A stretch of 42,265 nt of DNA from Prevotella sp. (GCA_017627765.1 JAGAGD010000067.1:1-42265), one strand, 5' to 3'; shown: positions 17,196 through 27,884, numbered from the stretch's first letter. Translations and numbers: made by a program. The notes: a model not told the origin generated them from the sequence alone.

Positions 17196-18482
17196 ATGAA
17201 AACAGCAAAAGTAGATGTCCTGCTTGGTTTGCAGTGGGGCGATGAAGGTAAAGGTAAAGTGGTAGATGTGCTAACACCTCATTATGATGTTGTTGCACGT
17301 TTTCAGGGTGGTCCAAATGCAGGTCACACATTGGAGTTTGAAGGTCAAAAATATGTGTTGCGTAGCATACCTTCTGGAATATTTCAAGGCGGAAAGGTTA
17401 ATGTAATTGGAAATGGTGTCGTATTAGCACCAGATTTGTTTATGGAGGAAGCAAAAGCCCTTGAACAAAGTGGCCATGAACTTAAGAGTCGCTTACACAT
17501 TTCAAAGAAAGCACATCTTATCATGCCAACTCATAGAATTCTTGATGCAGCATTAGAAGCTGCAAAAGGAAGAAGTAAAGTAGGAACTACTGGTAAGGGA
17601 ATCGGTCCTACATATACTGACAAGATTTCAAGAAATGGTCTTCGTGTTGGCGATATTTTTGAAGACTTTGAAACTAAATATGCTGAGCATAAGGCACGTC
17701 ATGAGCAGATGTTACGTAATCTCAACTATACAAATTATGATATTACTGAAGTTGAGAAGAAATGGATGAATGGAATTGAATATCTGCGTAAATTCCCAAT
17801 TGTTGATAGCGAACATGAAATTAATAAGTTACTCCGTGATGGAAAGAGTGTACTTTGTGAAGGAGCTCAAGGTACAATGCTAGATGTTGATTTTGGTAGT
17901 TATCCATTCGTAACTTCATCAAATACAATTTGTGCTGGCGCTTGTACTGGTTTAGGAATAGGACCAAACAAAATAGGTCATGTTTTTGGTATAATGAAGG
18001 CTTATTGTACACGTGTTGGTGCAGGTCCATTCCCTACAGAACTTTTTGATGAAACAGGTAATGAAATGCGTCGTATTGGACATGAATTTGGTGCAGTTAC
18101 TGGTAGAGAGCGTCGTTGTGGTTGGATTGACCTTGTAGCTTTGCGTTATGCCATCATGGTTAATGGTGTTACCAATCTTATTATGATGAAGAGTGATGTA
18201 CTTGATACGTTCTCTACAATTAAAGCATGTGTCGCTTATCGTAAAGATGGAGTGGAAACACGTGACTTCCCATATAATATTACGAGCGGAATCGAACCTG
18301 TGTATAAAGAATTAAGAGGATGGCAAACAGATATGACTAAGATGACATCACCATCTCAGTTCCCAGTGGCATTTAATGAATATGTTCATTTCCTTGAAGA
18401 ACAGCTTGAGACTCCTATATCAATTATTTCTATAGGTCCAGACCGCGAACAGACCATAATGTTAGACAATATGAACTTGTAA
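17196..18482 (+). CDS. purA: Adenylosuccinate synthetase
   Basis: Catalyses IMP + aspartate + GTP to adenylosuccinate, the first committed step to AMP. The 428-residue protein begins with the GTP-binding and catalytic [15 protein letters not shown] and [47 protein letters not shown] and the base-recognition end ([10 protein letters not shown]) follow in the usual order. Length and motifs are standard. hisS starts four bases after its stop, so the two are in one operon. The 107-base gap from the Fur gene has no clear promoter match, so read-through from fur is possible. Confidence 0.98.
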   Translation: MKTAKVDVLLGLQWGDEGKGKVVDVLTPHYDVVARFQGGPNAGHTLEFEGQKYVLRSIPSGIFQGGKVNVIGNGVVLAPDLFMEEAKALEQSGHELKSRLHISKKAHLIMPTHRILDAALEAAKGRSKVGTTGKGIGPTYTDKISRNGLRVGDIFEDFETKYAEHKARHEQMLRNLNYTNYDITEVEKKWMNGIEYLRKFPIVDSEHEINKLLRDGKSVLCEGAQGTMLDVDFGSYPFVTSSNTICAGACTGLGIGPNKIGHVFGIMKAYCTRVGAGPFPTELFDETGNEMRRIGHEFGAVTGRERRCGWIDLVALRYAIMVNGVTNLIMMKSDVLDTFSTIKACVAYRKDGVETRDFPYNITSGIEPVYKELRGWQTDMTKMTSPSQFPVAFNEYVHFLEEQLETPISIISIGPDREQTIMLDNMNL

Positions 18483-18486
18483 AAAC

Positions 18487-19842
18487 ATGAAAGTTTCAAT
18501 TCCAAAGGGTACACGCGACTTTTCGCCTGAAGAAATGTCGAAGCGTAATTATATTTTTAATACAATAAAAGATGTTTATGCCCTATATGGTTATCAGCAG
18601 ATAGAGACTCCGTCAATGGAGACTTTGTCTACTCTTATGGGTAAATATGGAGAAGAAGGCGATAAGCTATTATTCAAAGTCATTAATTCTGGAGATTTCC
18701 TTAGTAAGGTTAGTGATGAAGAATTGGCAGAACGCAATATACCACATCTTTCATCGAGACTATGTGAGAAAGGATTACGTTATGATTTAACAGTTCCTTT
18801 CGCACGATATGTGGTTATGCATCGTGATGAATTGCAGATGCCATTTAAGCGTTATCAGATTCAGCCAGTTTGGAGAGCTGACCGTCCGCAAAAAGGTCGT
18901 TACCGTGAGTTCTATCAATGTGATGCAGATGTTGTTGGTTCTGATTCGTTGCTAAATGAGGTTGAGTTAATGCAAATTATAGACACAGTATTCACTAGAT
19001 TTGGTATTAGAGTTCAGATAAAAATTAATAATCGAAAAATACTGACTGGTATTGCTGAAGTCATTGGTGCTGCCGATAAAATAGTTGATATAACGGTTGC
19101 AATTGACAAACTTGATAAAATTGGTATAGATAACGTAAATGCAGAGTTGCGCAACGTAGGATTATCTGATGAAGCCATAGATAAGTTGCAACCAATCATT
19201 TTGCTTTCAGGTACTAATGATGAGAAACTTGGAGTTATTTCTAATGTTCTTGTTAGCTCTGAAGTTGGTCTTAAAGGTGTGGAAGAAACAAAGTTTATTC
19301 TTGATACGTTAAAGAAATGTAACTTGAAAAACGAAATGCAGCTTGACCTTACTTTGGCGCGCGGATTAAACTATTATACAGGTGCGATATTTGAAGTCAA
19401 AGCACTTGACACTCCTATGGGCAGTATTACAGGTGGTGGTCGATATGATAATTTGACAGGTATATTTGGAATGCCAGGTTTGAGTGGAGTTGGCATATCG
19501 TTTGGAGCAGACCGCATATTCGATGTTCTTAACACACTTGATCTCTATCCGAAAGAGGCAGTCAATTCCACACAGATTCTCTTTATAAATTTTGGAGAAA
19601 GTGAAACAGCTTATTGTATGCCTATAGCTAATAAATGTAGACAGGCAGGAATTAGAACCGAAATATATCCAGATAAGTCAAAAATGAAGAAACAGATGAG
19701 TTATGCTAATGGGCGTGGAATCCCATTTGTTGCTCTAGCTGGTGAGAATGAAATGTCGGAAGGAAAAATAACACTGAAAAACATGAATACAGGTGAACAA
19801 CAAATGATAGAAACGGATGAACTAATCACAATATTAAAATAG
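18487..19842 (+). CDS. hisS: Histidyl-tRNA synthetase
   Basis: Class II aminoacyl-tRNA synthetase that charges tRNA-His. Motif 1 ([13 protein letters not shown]), motif 2 ([11 protein letters not shown] and [18 protein letters not shown]), the histidine-specific [14 protein letters not shown] and motif 3 (GGGRYDNL...GISFGADRI) are all present. The anticodon-binding domain occupies about the last 95 residues. The 451-residue length is typical for Bacteroidales. It starts four bases downstream of purA and is surely co-transcribed with it. Confidence 0.98.
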   Translation: MKVSIPKGTRDFSPEEMSKRNYIFNTIKDVYALYGYQQIETPSMETLSTLMGKYGEEGDKLLFKVINSGDFLSKVSDEELAERNIPHLSSRLCEKGLRYDLTVPFARYVVMHRDELQMPFKRYQIQPVWRADRPQKGRYREFYQCDADVVGSDSLLNEVELMQIIDTVFTRFGIRVQIKINNRKILTGIAEVIGAADKIVDITVAIDKLDKIGIDNVNAELRNVGLSDEAIDKLQPIILLSGTNDEKLGVISNVLVSSEVGLKGVEETKFILDTLKKCNLKNEMQLDLTLARGLNYYTGAIFEVKALDTPMGSITGGGRYDNLTGIFGMPGLSGVGISFGADRIFDVLNTLDLYPKEAVNSTQILFINFGESETAYCMPIANKCRQAGIRTEIYPDKSKMKKQMSYANGRGIPFVALAGENEMSEGKITLKNMNTGEQQMIETDELITILK

Positions 19843-19859
19843 TAATTGATGTGAATAGA

Positions 19860-19871
19860 TACAAAGTTGTA
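19860..19871 (+). promoter_or_regulatory. Palindrome upstream of rubrerythrin, similar to the fur element
   Basis: TACAAAGTTGTA is a perfect palindrome with a 2-base centre, 72 bases before the rubrerythrin ATG. It shares the 9-mer AAAGTTGTA with the fur promoter palindrome (16559-16567). It is a candidate regulator site only. Confidence 0.3.
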
Positions 19872-19943
19872 AGTCATTGCTTTAACACCATTGTATGATT
19901 GTATAATGAAATATTTTTTTTAATTTAATTGGTATAAAACATT

Positions 19944-20498
19944 ATGAAGAAGAAGTTTATTTGTACTGTATGTGGATATATCCACGAAGGAACAGAGGCT
20001 CCAGAAAAGTGCCCAATTTGTAAGGCTCCAGCAGCAAAGTTCAAGGAGTTGGTTGATGACAAGACTGCAGCATTTGCAACAGCTCACGTTCTTGGTGCAG
20101 CTCGTAATGAAGGTGCTGACGATGAGATGATTAAAGATCTCAAGAACCATTTTGATGGTGAGTGTGGTGAGGTTGGTATGTATCTAGCCATGAGTCGCCA
20201 GGCAGATCGTGAAGGCTATCCTGAAATAGCTGAAGCTTTCAAGCGCTATGCATTTGAAGAGGCTGAACATGCTGCTAAGTTTGCAGAGCTATTAGGTGAT
20301 GTTCTTGGAGATACAAAGGCTAACCTTGAGGCACGTATCGCAGCAGAACGTGGCGCTTGTGAAGACAAGTTCCGCATTGCAAAGAATGCAAAGGCTGCAG
20401 GTATGGATGCAACCCATGACACAGTTCATGAAATGGCAAAGGATGAAGCTCGCCATTGTGCTGGATTTATGGGGCTGCATAAGCGTTTCTTTGAGTAA
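19944..20498 (+). CDS. Reverse-type rubrerythrin
   Basis: Non-haem diiron protein that reduces hydrogen peroxide in anaerobes, with electrons from an NADH-linked rubredoxin oxidoreductase or similar partner. The 184-residue protein has its rubredoxin-like iron site at the N-terminus (C7, C10, C23, C26 in CTVC and CPIC), followed by a ferritin-like four-helix bundle with diiron ligands in [19 protein letters not shown] and DEARHCAGF. Classical rubrerythrin has the opposite order, so this is the reverse type. It is followed by a very strong terminator, and a palindrome resembling the fur element lies upstream. It encodes oxidative-stress defence and suits an obligate anaerobe. Confidence 0.93.
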   Translation: MKKKFICTVCGYIHEGTEAPEKCPICKAPAAKFKELVDDKTAAFATAHVLGAARNEGADDEMIKDLKNHFDGECGEVGMYLAMSRQADREGYPEIAEAFKRYAFEEAEHAAKFAELLGDVLGDTKANLEARIAAERGACEDKFRIAKNAKAAGMDATHDTVHEMAKDEARHCAGFMGLHKRFFE

Positions 20499-20527
20499 AG
20501 ACATTTCTCATAAAAACTCATTATTGA

Positions 20528-20568
20528 ATAAAAGGAAGTTGATAGTCAGCTTCCTTTTATTTTTTTTA
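20528..20568 (+). terminator. Terminator of rubrerythrin
   Basis: A stem of about 15 bp (20528-20542 with 20546-20560, one G-U pair, 3-base loop) is followed by a run of eight T residues. Confidence 0.92.
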
Positions 20569-20638
20569 CTTTCATTATAAAAGCACCTAAAATACCCTTT
20601 TTAACAGTATATTTTCTTAGAGTTTTTCAATATACATC

Positions 20639-20668
20639 GTTGTTTTTTTAAAAATATTATTACTTTTG
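20639..20668 (+). promoter_or_regulatory. Promoter of the large secreted protein gene
   Basis: GTTG (20639-20642) and TACTTTTG (20661-20668) are 18 bases apart. The predicted start near 20675 gives a leader of about 57 bases, which contains the small palindrome CAACAAAAGTTG (20686-20697). Confidence 0.6.
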
Positions 20669-20731
20669 CATAATTTAGTTTTAGACAACAAAAGTTGCGA
20701 TAAGTAGAAATAAATATTAAAACATATTCAA

Positions 20732-23422
20732 ATGAAAAAATTACTACAAATTAAACTACTCTTATTGTTATTTGCTACAGTAAGTATTGGTTCCAGTGCA
20801 GGAGAAGTTTATTCTCTTTCAGAACTGAAGAATGCGAATACTACTTCAGATCTTGTAATTAAAGATGGTTACAAAGTTCAGATTCTTGTGAATAATGGTT
20901 ATGACATTTATTTATGGGATGGTTCTTCTGGTATTTGTTTACTTGATGGCGCGTACAATGCTCTTAATAAACCAGCTGGAACAATGATAACAAGTGGAAC
21001 TATCAAATGTTATGCGTCTGCTTACCAATCTGGAGCATTTGAACGTAGCACTATAACTGATATAACTACTACTGCTCCGGAAGATTTTATTCCTCCTATG
21101 GTTTATGAGGCATGGGAGGTTGATCAAGATAAAGTTTTTGATTATGTTAAGGTGAAAGGAGTGTTTTGCAAGGAAACATCAGAATGGGGTTATACATATT
21201 ACTGTATAAAAGACGATTACAACACATTGGCTGTAAGCAATTCACTTAATATCGACATAGATTTGGAAGAGTTTGTTGGAAAGAATGGATATTTTACACT
21301 TCTATACTATTCTTCTGAATTTTTAGCCCCACTAAATGCAAATTTCTCCAATCAAGATGGAGAACAATCAATGGAGGATGTTGCAATGCCTGAATTCTCT
21401 TTGAGTGGCGGTGAGGTTGAAAAAGGTACTCAGCTGTCAATCTCTCAGCCACAGGATGCAATGATTGTATATACTGTAGACGGTACAATTCCTTCCTACG
21501 CAAATAATAATGGTTGTGTATATGAAGAACCAATAACAATTGATCATGATATGACTGTAAAGGCAATTGCTGTTGCAGACGATGAACGTGAAAGTGAAGT
21601 TGCTGAAGTTTCATTTACAGTTATTAAGCCTGGTGATAAAGTCAAAGTAGCTCTATGGAGTGAGGATTGGTCTACAGGCGAATATGGCGATTATGTGAAA
21701 GATATTGAAAATGCAAATGCAATATATTCAATGCAGGAGGAAATGAATGTGTATTATACAGAGGTTCGAACTTCGGACAATGCTGGTGGCGAATCTCCTG
21801 AACTCTTTATGCCACGTTATGCTGGCAAGGTAGAGCATTTTGTTGCCACTATAAATCTAAAAGGTGTTTTTGGGAATATGAGCCTTTCATTCAAAAGTAC
21901 TGATGACATTAATGCTCCAACAATCACTATATCATCACCAACCGAAGGTGTTGTGGTTAATGATGTTACACCTGTTGGTTGTAAGATATACGTTCCTGAA
22001 GGCACTGAAAAATTGCAGCTTGTTTTCGGTAATACAAAAACGACTAAAGGTGGTATCTATTTTGATGATTTCTTGTTGACTGGAGAAAAAGATATTGCTT
22101 CTGAACCTGTCCATGTTGATATGCCAGCATTCTCACCTGAGAGTGGTGAGGTTGAGAAAGGAACTAAGGTTACAATTTCTCAACCTGAAGCAGCAATGAT
22201 TATATACACTGTAGATGGAACAATCCCTTCTTTCTCTGAAGAAAATGGATATGTATATGAATCTCCAATTAGAGTAAATAATGATATGACTATTAAGGCG
22301 ATTGCTGTTGATAATGATGGTAATGAGAGTGATGTTGCTGAAGTAACATATACTATTCTTGTAGATGATATGATTACTCTGTGGTATGAGGATTGGAGTT
22401 CTGCATCTGGTGCTACTACCGATTTGTGGCCTAGTGAAGTTAATAATCCTGTTGCAGTATATTCAATGAATAAGGAGCAACCTGTATATATAGGAACAAA
22501 GCAGACCGACCGAGCAGGTGGTGAAGCACCAGAACTAGCTCTTCCAAAACAAAATCGTAACGAACAGTGGATTGCTGATGTAAACTTGAATGGCTTCTAT
22601 GGAGAAATGAAATTATCTTATTTAGTAAACAAATTAGAGGGACTTAGTATTACAACTGAAACTCAAGGTGTAACAATTGGTGAAATTGGTGAAACAAGTT
22701 GTACTGTAAATGTGTCTGAACCAATTGAAACAGTTAAATTCATTTTTGCTAATAATAGTGATGAGTATATTTATATTGATAATATTCGTTTAAAGTCTCC
22801 ACGCCAAGAACCAATTGATATTACTCTTAAAATTGGCAATGGTGGATATACAACTCTTTATTATGGTAAGTATAATGTAATACTGCCAGAAGAATCAGGA
22901 CTATCTGCGGCAACTTATTCTCTCAATGATGGAAAACTTCAACCTGAAACTGCTTTTGATGATATGATTTTTGCTGGATATGCAGTTGTTGTTAAAGGTA
23001 ATGAAGGAACTTATACTCTTAAGGGAGAACTTGTCGCTCCAGATGATGTAATGCCGTATTTGAGCTATGGAGATCTGCGAGGAACCGATAATGAAGAAAT
23101 AACTCAGGGCAATGGACTTTTCTACAAGTTTGCAGATCAGGATGAAGGTGTTGGTTTCTATCTCTCTGATACAACACCAGCAGGACAAGCTTTCATAAAT
23201 AAAGCACATGAGGCATATCTAACTATTAATGGTACACAAATTAAAGAAGATACTCCTATTGCCTACCTTCTCAATGGTGACATAATTACCACTGTAAATA
23301 CTGTAAGTTGTGGTGACTACAATATACATCATGAGATTTTCAATCTTGCAGGTCAACGCATAAACAAGTCAATGATAAAAAAGGGTATTTATATTATTGA
23401 TGGGAAAAAAGTAGTTAAATAA
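20732..23422 (+). CDS. Large secreted protein with duplicated chitobiase-C-terminal-like modules and a T9SS-like tail
   Basis: An 896-residue exported protein of unknown function. A signal peptide (cut near SIGSSA) is followed by an OB-fold-like domain (about 25-200). Then comes a two-part module present twice: a chitobiase/hexosaminidase C-terminal-like domain (about 219-297 and 463-541; both have GGEVEKGT or SGEVEKGT, YTVDGTIPS and TVKAIAV or TIKAIAV) and a beta-rich part starting W-x-EDWS with YSM (about 309-452 and 550-690). The end reads IFNLAGQRINKS...KKGIYIIDGKKVVK, a type A T9SS sorting-like signal. It is probably displayed on the surface or secreted, perhaps binding glycans. It has its own promoter and terminator. 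No catalytic domain is visible. Confidence 0.85.
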   Translation: MKKLLQIKLLLLLFATVSIGSSAGEVYSLSELKNANTTSDLVIKDGYKVQILVNNGYDIYLWDGSSGICLLDGAYNALNKPAGTMITSGTIKCYASAYQSGAFERSTITDITTTAPEDFIPPMVYEAWEVDQDKVFDYVKVKGVFCKETSEWGYTYYCIKDDYNTLAVSNSLNIDIDLEEFVGKNGYFTLLYYSSEFLAPLNANFSNQDGEQSMEDVAMPEFSLSGGEVEKGTQLSISQPQDAMIVYTVDGTIPSYANNNGCVYEEPITIDHDMTVKAIAVADDERESEVAEVSFTVIKPGDKVKVALWSEDWSTGEYGDYVKDIENANAIYSMQEEMNVYYTEVRTSDNAGGESPELFMPRYAGKVEHFVATINLKGVFGNMSLSFKSTDDINAPTITISSPTEGVVVNDVTPVGCKIYVPEGTEKLQLVFGNTKTTKGGIYFDDFLLTGEKDIASEPVHVDMPAFSPESGEVEKGTKVTISQPEAAMIIYTVDGTIPSFSEENGYVYESPIRVNNDMTIKAIAVDNDGNESDVAEVTYTILVDDMITLWYEDWSSASGATTDLWPSEVNNPVAVYSMNKEQPVYIGTKQTDRAGGEAPELALPKQNRNEQWIADVNLNGFYGEMKLSYLVNKLEGLSITTETQGVTIGEIGETSCTVNVSEPIETVKFIFANNSDEYIYIDNIRLKSPRQEPIDITLKIGNGGYTTLYYGKYNVILPEESGLSAATYSLNDGKLQPETAFDDMIFAGYAVVVKGNEGTYTLKGELVAPDDVMPYLSYGDLRGTDNEEITQGNGLFYKFADQDEGVGFYLSDTTPAGQAFINKAHEAYLTINGTQIKEDTPIAYLLNGDIITTVNTVSCGDYNIHHEIFNLAGQRINKSMIKKGIYIIDGKKVVK

Positions 23423-23826
23423 TTCACTTTGTAGTCTTCCAATTTCTATCTAAGAGTTTTAAGTTAAGTTTTTTGAGTGAAATATACTCCAAATCTTGGC
23501 TTAAAACTCTTTTTTTATGAGTTTTTATTTGTAAAATCTCTAATTATCTATGTGTGGAATTATTAAATAATTTCTCTATTTACTAAACATTTTATCTTAT
23601 AGATTTTATAGTTATATTTACTGCTCAGATAATTGTCTCATTTTATGAAAAATTTTGACAAACCGCCTTGTTTTTGATAAAAAACATCCTCTGTAACCTG
23701 TTAAAATTCCCCTGTCTTCATAATTCCCACCTGCTACGTTTTACGTGCTTAGAAAAGAAATCGCAAACGCTAACAAACTTTTCAATCATGAATATCGGTT
23801 AAAATTGTTCGTAACCTTTAAGTATA
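23423..23826. other. Gene-poor region after the secreted protein gene
   Basis: Apart from the terminator at 23452-23517, I see no ORF, tRNA or clear promoter in this AT-rich stretch. GC is locally higher around 23660-23780, with no family resemblance in any frame. Confidence 0.5.
23452..23517 (+). terminator. Terminator of the large secreted protein gene
   Basis: A perfect 12-bp stem AAGAGTTTTAAG (23452-23463) and CTTAAAACTCTT (23500-23511) with a 36-base loop is followed by a T run. Confidence 0.75.
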
Positions 23827-24147
23827 TTGATTAACAACTTCATAGATTTTAAGTTTTCAGCGTGCCAAACAGAAATTTGTACCGAATTTAACGGCAACGT
23901 TAGCGTTAATGGTAATTTTATGAAATATTTTAATAAAAAACTAATTTGTTTTCATGAAAAAATATATAATTCCAACTTCAAAGTTCATTTCAGAGAACGA
24001 TTCGGATTTTATCTGCATGGTTTTAATCCTATACCTGAAGGTGGTGACCAACTCTCTAAGGAGTATGATTTTGAGGAATTTGAAGAAGATGAGGCCAAAC
24101 ATAAAAATAAAGAACTAAGAGAGTTGCCAAGCAACTCTCTTAGTTAG
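23827..24147 (+). CDS. Doubtful small ORF of unknown function
   Basis: An ORF of 106 codons if started at 23827, or 75 codons from the ATG at 23920. I do not recognise it. The second half looks protein-like: FRERFGFYLHGFNPIPEGGD and then a very acidic stretch rich in Glu and Asp. There is no signal peptide or membrane segment. The last residues (ELRELPSNSLS) are encoded by one arm and loop of a 15-bp perfect hairpin, and the stop codon lies directly after it. No good promoter is seen. It could be a real small gene, a remnant or chance. Confidence 0.3.
   Translation: MINNFIDFKFSACQTEICTEFNGNVSVNGNFMKYFNKKLICFHEKIYNSNFKVHFRERFGFYLHGFNPIPEGGDQLSKEYDFEEFEEDEAKHKNKELRELPSNSLS
24113..24145. terminator. 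Perfect 15-bp hairpin downstream of valS
   Basis: AACTAAGAGAGTTGC (24113-24127), 3-base loop, and its exact complement (24131-24145). In the minus direction a T-rich stretch follows, so it may be the second of two tandem terminators of valS; in the plus direction no T-run follows immediately. Confidence 0.55.
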
Positions 24148-24151
24148 TCAA

Positions 24152-24187
24152 AAAAGTCGGGACTACGCATAAGTAATCCCGACTTTT
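24152..24187. terminator. Bidirectional terminator downstream of valS
   Basis: Stem AAAAGTCGGGA (24152-24162) and TCCCGACTTTT (24177-24187), 14-base loop. On the minus strand it ends in a run of six T, and on the plus strand T-rich sequence follows, so it can stop transcription both ways. Confidence 0.85.
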
Positions 24188-24231
24188 ATGAAACTTTTTT
24201 TTATGCTTTTTTTACTTAAAATGGAGTGGGG

Positions 24232-26862
24232 CTAAAGCCCCTTTAATCCTTTCAGTGCCGATTCTATTGCTGCAATTTTTTCAAGTGAGTCTGTTTCTTT
24301 TTTGCGCTCAAGTGCAACGACTGCCTCTGGGGCATGTGCGACAAACTTTTCGTTTTGTAGTTTCTTTCTAACACCATTAAGGAATCCTTCAAGGTGCTTC
24401 AATTGAGCTTCTAGTTTTTCTATTTCTGCAGAAACATCGATGAGATGTCCTAGAGGGATTGCATATTCAATTGTTCCAACCATGAAAGATGATGCATCAG
24501 TAGGCTTTTCTGGAACAGTCTCTATAGCATCAACATTTGCCATTTTCATTATCATTAGATCATATTGCATATAGGAGTTATTCTCTATAGCTAAAAGGTG
24601 TAACTGTTCTTTTGGCGAAATGTTTTTCTGGTTGCGAATAGTTCTTACGCTTGATATTATTTGCTTTGTAGCCTCAATGTCAGATACTATTTTATGGTCA
24701 TCATTAGATGGAGTTCCAATAATGAGTTGCTCACGCATGATAGAATCTCCGTCAGAACGCGTGTATAGAGCCTGCCATAGTTCTTCTGTAATGAAAGGCA
24801 TGAAAGGATGGAGCATTTTGAGCAGACGATCAAAGAAACTGAGTGTAGTCTCAAATGTGGTTTTGTCAATAGGAGAACCATAAGCTGGTTTTACCATTTC
24901 CAGATACCAATTCGAGAACTCATCCCAGAATAGTTGGTATACAGTCATTAGCGCCTCTGATATTCGGTACTTACTGAAAAGGTCATTTAGTTCTTCATTT
25001 ACAATTCTCAACTTTGCTTCAAACCATTTTGTTGCTATCTTGCATTCACCAGGTTGAGTCTTTTCTGTTACTTCCCAACCTTTAACAAGGCGGAATGCAT
25101 TCCATATTTTATTACAGAAATTACGACCTTGCTCGCAAAGTGCCTCATCAAATAAAATGTCATTACCTGCAGGTGCTGCAAGCATCATTCCCATGCGTAC
25201 ACCATCTGCTCCATATTTGTCAATTAGCATAAGCGGATCGGGAGAATTACCTAAACTCTTTGACATTTTTCTGCCAAGTTTATCGCGCACAATACCTGTG
25301 AAATAAACATGTTTGAAAGGCATTTCCTTACGATATTCGTAGCCTGCCATAATCATACGTGCTACCCAGAAGAATATGATATCTGGACCTGTTACTAGAT
25401 CGCTTGTAGGGAAGTAGTAGTTTATTTCATCATTGTCAGGATTGTTGATACCATCGAATACAGAAATAGGCCACAACCAAGAAGAAAACCAAGTGTCAAG
25501 GCAGTCGCTATCTTGTTCTAAATCATTTGCTTTTAGATTTTCATTTCCTGACTGTTGGCGCGCTTTAATCAATGCTTCTTCTGTACTTTCTGCAACAACA
25601 ACACCGCCATCATAATAATAAGCAGGAATTCTATGTCCCCACCATAGTTGACGAGAAATACACCAGTCTTTGATGTTTTCTAACCAGTGACGGTATGTAT
25701 TCTTATACTTTATTGGGTAGAATTTTATGTCGTCATTCATTACTGGCTCTAGAGCTAAATCTGCAAAGTGCTTCATTGACAAGAACCACTGAGTTGATAG
25801 TTTGGGCTCAATCGGAACGTTAGTACGCTCAGAATATCCCACCTTGTTATCATAATCCTCAACTTTTTCGATCAGGTCTGCTTCGCGTAAGTCTTTTTCA
25901 ATTTGTTTTCTGACATCCATACGGTCCATTCCAATATACATGCCTGCAGCTTCAGAAATAGTGCCGTCATCATTGAAGATATCAATAGTTTCAAGATTGT
26001 GTCTTATTCCAAGTGCATGGTCGTTGATATCGTGTGCCGGTGTAACTTTCAGACATCCTGTTCCAAATTCAACATCAACATAATCATCTTCAATAACAGG
26101 AATCTCACGTCCCACGATAGGTACTATCACATGCTTGCCTTTGAGCCATGTGTTTTTCTCATCATTTGGATTAATACACATTGCGGTATCACCCATGATA
26201 GTTTCTGGGCGCGTAGTTGCTACAATTGCATATCTACTTGGATCTTCAACAACCTTGTAACGCAGATAATATAATTTTGAATGTTCTTCTTTATATATAA
26301 CCTCCTCGTCAGACAAGGCAGTAAGGGCTTTAGGATCCCAGTTCACCATTCTTGCACCTCTATATATAAGTCCTTTCTCATATAAATCGCAAAAAACCTT
26401 AATGACACCCTTAGAACGTGTTTCGTCCATTGTGAAAGCTGTACGTTCCCAATCACAGCTCGCGCCTAATTTTCTTAATTGTTGCAGAATAATACCTCCA
26501 TGCTCATGTGTCCAGTCCCAAGCATGTTTTAGAAATTCATCGCGTGAAAGGTCTGTTTTCTTTATACCTTGTTGAGCCAGTCTGTTAACCACTTTTGCTT
26601 CTGTTGCAATTGATGCATGGTCAGTACCTGGTACCCAGCAAGCATTTTTTCCTTCCATTCTTGCCCTTCTGACCAAGATGTCTTGAATTGTATTGTTAAG
26701 CATATGTCCCATATGTAATACACCAGTTACATTTGGCGGAGGAATGACTACCGTATATGGTTGTCGATTATCGGGTTTTGAACGAAATAGATGATTGTCC
26801 ATCCAGTATTGATACCATTTCGATTCGACTGCTTGCGGATCGTACTTGCTTGCTAATTCCAT
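24232..26862 (-). CDS. valS: Valyl-tRNA synthetase
   Basis: Class I aminoacyl-tRNA synthetase that charges tRNA-Val and edits mischarged threonine. The HIGH-type signature is HMGH (residues 50-53) after PPPNVTGVL, and the KMSKS loop is at about residue 533 ([14 protein letters not shown]). The CP1 editing domain is between them ([30 protein letters not shown]), followed by the anticodon-binding domain and a C-terminal coiled coil rich in Glu, Lys and Leu. The 876-residue length is normal. It is transcribed divergently from mazG and ends at two tandem hairpins. Confidence 0.98.
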   Translation of the reverse strand: MELASKYDPQAVESKWYQYWMDNHLFRSKPDNRQPYTVVIPPPNVTGVLHMGHMLNNTIQDILVRRARMEGKNACWVPGTDHASIATEAKVVNRLAQQGIKKTDLSRDEFLKHAWDWTHEHGGIILQQLRKLGASCDWERTAFTMDETRSKGVIKVFCDLYEKGLIYRGARMVNWDPKALTALSDEEVIYKEEHSKLYYLRYKVVEDPSRYAIVATTRPETIMGDTAMCINPNDEKNTWLKGKHVIVPIVGREIPVIEDDYVDVEFGTGCLKVTPAHDINDHALGIRHNLETIDIFNDDGTISEAAGMYIGMDRMDVRKQIEKDLREADLIEKVEDYDNKVGYSERTNVPIEPKLSTQWFLSMKHFADLALEPVMNDDIKFYPIKYKNTYRHWLENIKDWCISRQLWWGHRIPAYYYDGGVVVAESTEEALIKARQQSGNENLKANDLEQDSDCLDTWFSSWLWPISVFDGINNPDNDEINYYFPTSDLVTGPDIIFFWVARMIMAGYEYRKEMPFKHVYFTGIVRDKLGRKMSKSLGNSPDPLMLIDKYGADGVRMGMMLAAPAGNDILFDEALCEQGRNFCNKIWNAFRLVKGWEVTEKTQPGECKIATKWFEAKLRIVNEELNDLFSKYRISEALMTVYQLFWDEFSNWYLEMVKPAYGSPIDKTTFETTLSFFDRLLKMLHPFMPFITEELWQALYTRSDGDSIMREQLIIGTPSNDDHKIVSDIEATKQIISSVRTIRNQKNISPKEQLHLLAIENNSYMQYDLMIMKMANVDAIETVPEKPTDASSFMVGTIEYAIPLGHLIDVSAEIEKLEAQLKHLEGFLNGVRKKLQNEKFVAHAPEAVVALERKKETDSLEKIAAIESALKGLKGL

Positions 26863-26972
26863 ATTTTTAATTTATCTTGTTTTTATTCCAATAATTAATT
26901 ATCGTTATCTTTAGTCTTTCATAAGAAAAAGAATTTTGTATCTTTTTACCTTATTTATTATAAAAAACGATG

Positions 26973-26980
26973 CAAAAATA
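26973..26980 (-). promoter_or_regulatory. Promoter -7 element of valS
   Basis: The minus strand reads TATTTTTG, about 110 bases before the valS start codon. Its spacing from the mazG element means the two promoters are back to back. Confidence 0.45.
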
Positions 26981-27002
26981 CGAAAAATAGATTGAAAAAT
27001 AG

Positions 27003-27010
27003 TACTTTTG
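27003..27010 (+). promoter_or_regulatory. Promoter -7 element of mazG
   Basis: TACTTTTG matches TAnnTTTG and lies 20 bases before the mazG ATG. Confidence 0.55.
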
Positions 27011-27030
27011 TAGCATAAATTAAAAATTAT

Positions 27031-27846
27031 ATGCACACAAGAGAAGAAAAGTTAGCTGCTTTCGGTAGATTGTTAGATGTTTTAGACACTTTAAGGGTTA
27101 AATGTCCATGGGATAAGAAGCAGACAAATGAAAGCTTGCGTCCAAATACAATTGAAGAAGTCTTTGAGTTATGCGATGCTCTTATCAATAATGACAAAAA
27201 GAACATCTGCAAAGAATTAGGTGACGTATTGATGCATATTTGTTTCTATGCTCTTATGGGAAGTGAGACTAAAGATTTTGATATAGCCGATGTTTGTAAT
27301 ACTGAAGCTGACAAGTTGATTTTCCGCCACCCACATGTATATCCACCTAAACACAATGAAAGAACTGAAGAATATACAGGAGCAAAAACAAGTGATGAGG
27401 TTTTGCAGAACTGGGAGCAGATCAAGCTTAAAGAAAAAGATGGCAACAAGAGAGTTCTTTCTGGCGTGCCTAGTGCATTGCCTTCACTTATTAAGGCCTA
27501 TAGAATCCAAGACAAAGCTAGAAATGTTGGTTTTGATTGGGCTGAGCGTGATGATGTATGGGCTAAAGTTCATGAAGAATTAAATGAGCTTGAGGTGGAG
27601 CTGAAAAAGAATGATAAGGAAAAGTCAAGTATGGAACTTGGAGATTTTCTTTTCAGCGTTATCAATGCAGCAAGGTTGTACCATCTTAATCCGGATAACT
27701 CTCTAGAGAAAACAAATCAGAAGTTTATCCGAAGATTTAATTATATTGAAGACCATTCTATTAAGATAGGAAAACCTCTAAGCGAAATGTCTCTCCAAGA
27801 AATGGATGCACTGTGGACTGAGGCTAAGCAGAAGGAACATTATTAA
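27031..27846 (+). CDS. mazG: Nucleoside triphosphate pyrophosphohydrolase MazG
   Basis: Hydrolyses NTPs and dNTPs to the monophosphate and pyrophosphate, cleaning the nucleotide pool. Two MazG domains are visible: the first with CPWDKKQTNESLRPNTIEE and EEVFELCDAL...KELGDVL, the second with GFDWAERDDVWAKVHEE and EELNELEVEL...MELGDFLF; both carry the ExxE...ExxD metal-binding pattern. The 271-residue length is typical of the duplicated form. It heads a group with the lipoprotein gene 38 bases downstream and RNase Z. Confidence 0.95.
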   Translation: MHTREEKLAAFGRLLDVLDTLRVKCPWDKKQTNESLRPNTIEEVFELCDALINNDKKNICKELGDVLMHICFYALMGSETKDFDIADVCNTEADKLIFRHPHVYPPKHNERTEEYTGAKTSDEVLQNWEQIKLKEKDGNKRVLSGVPSALPSLIKAYRIQDKARNVGFDWAERDDVWAKVHEELNELEVELKKNDKEKSSMELGDFLFSVINAARLYHLNPDNSLEKTNQKFIRRFNYIEDHSIKIGKPLSEMSLQEMDALWTEAKQKEHY

Positions 27847-27884
27847 AATTAATGTATAATTTAATTAAATATAAATAGAATAAT

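Noticed and set aside
25903-26274. Plus-strand 123-codon ORF inside valS
   Set aside because: It is antisense to conserved valyl-tRNA synthetase motifs (editing domain).
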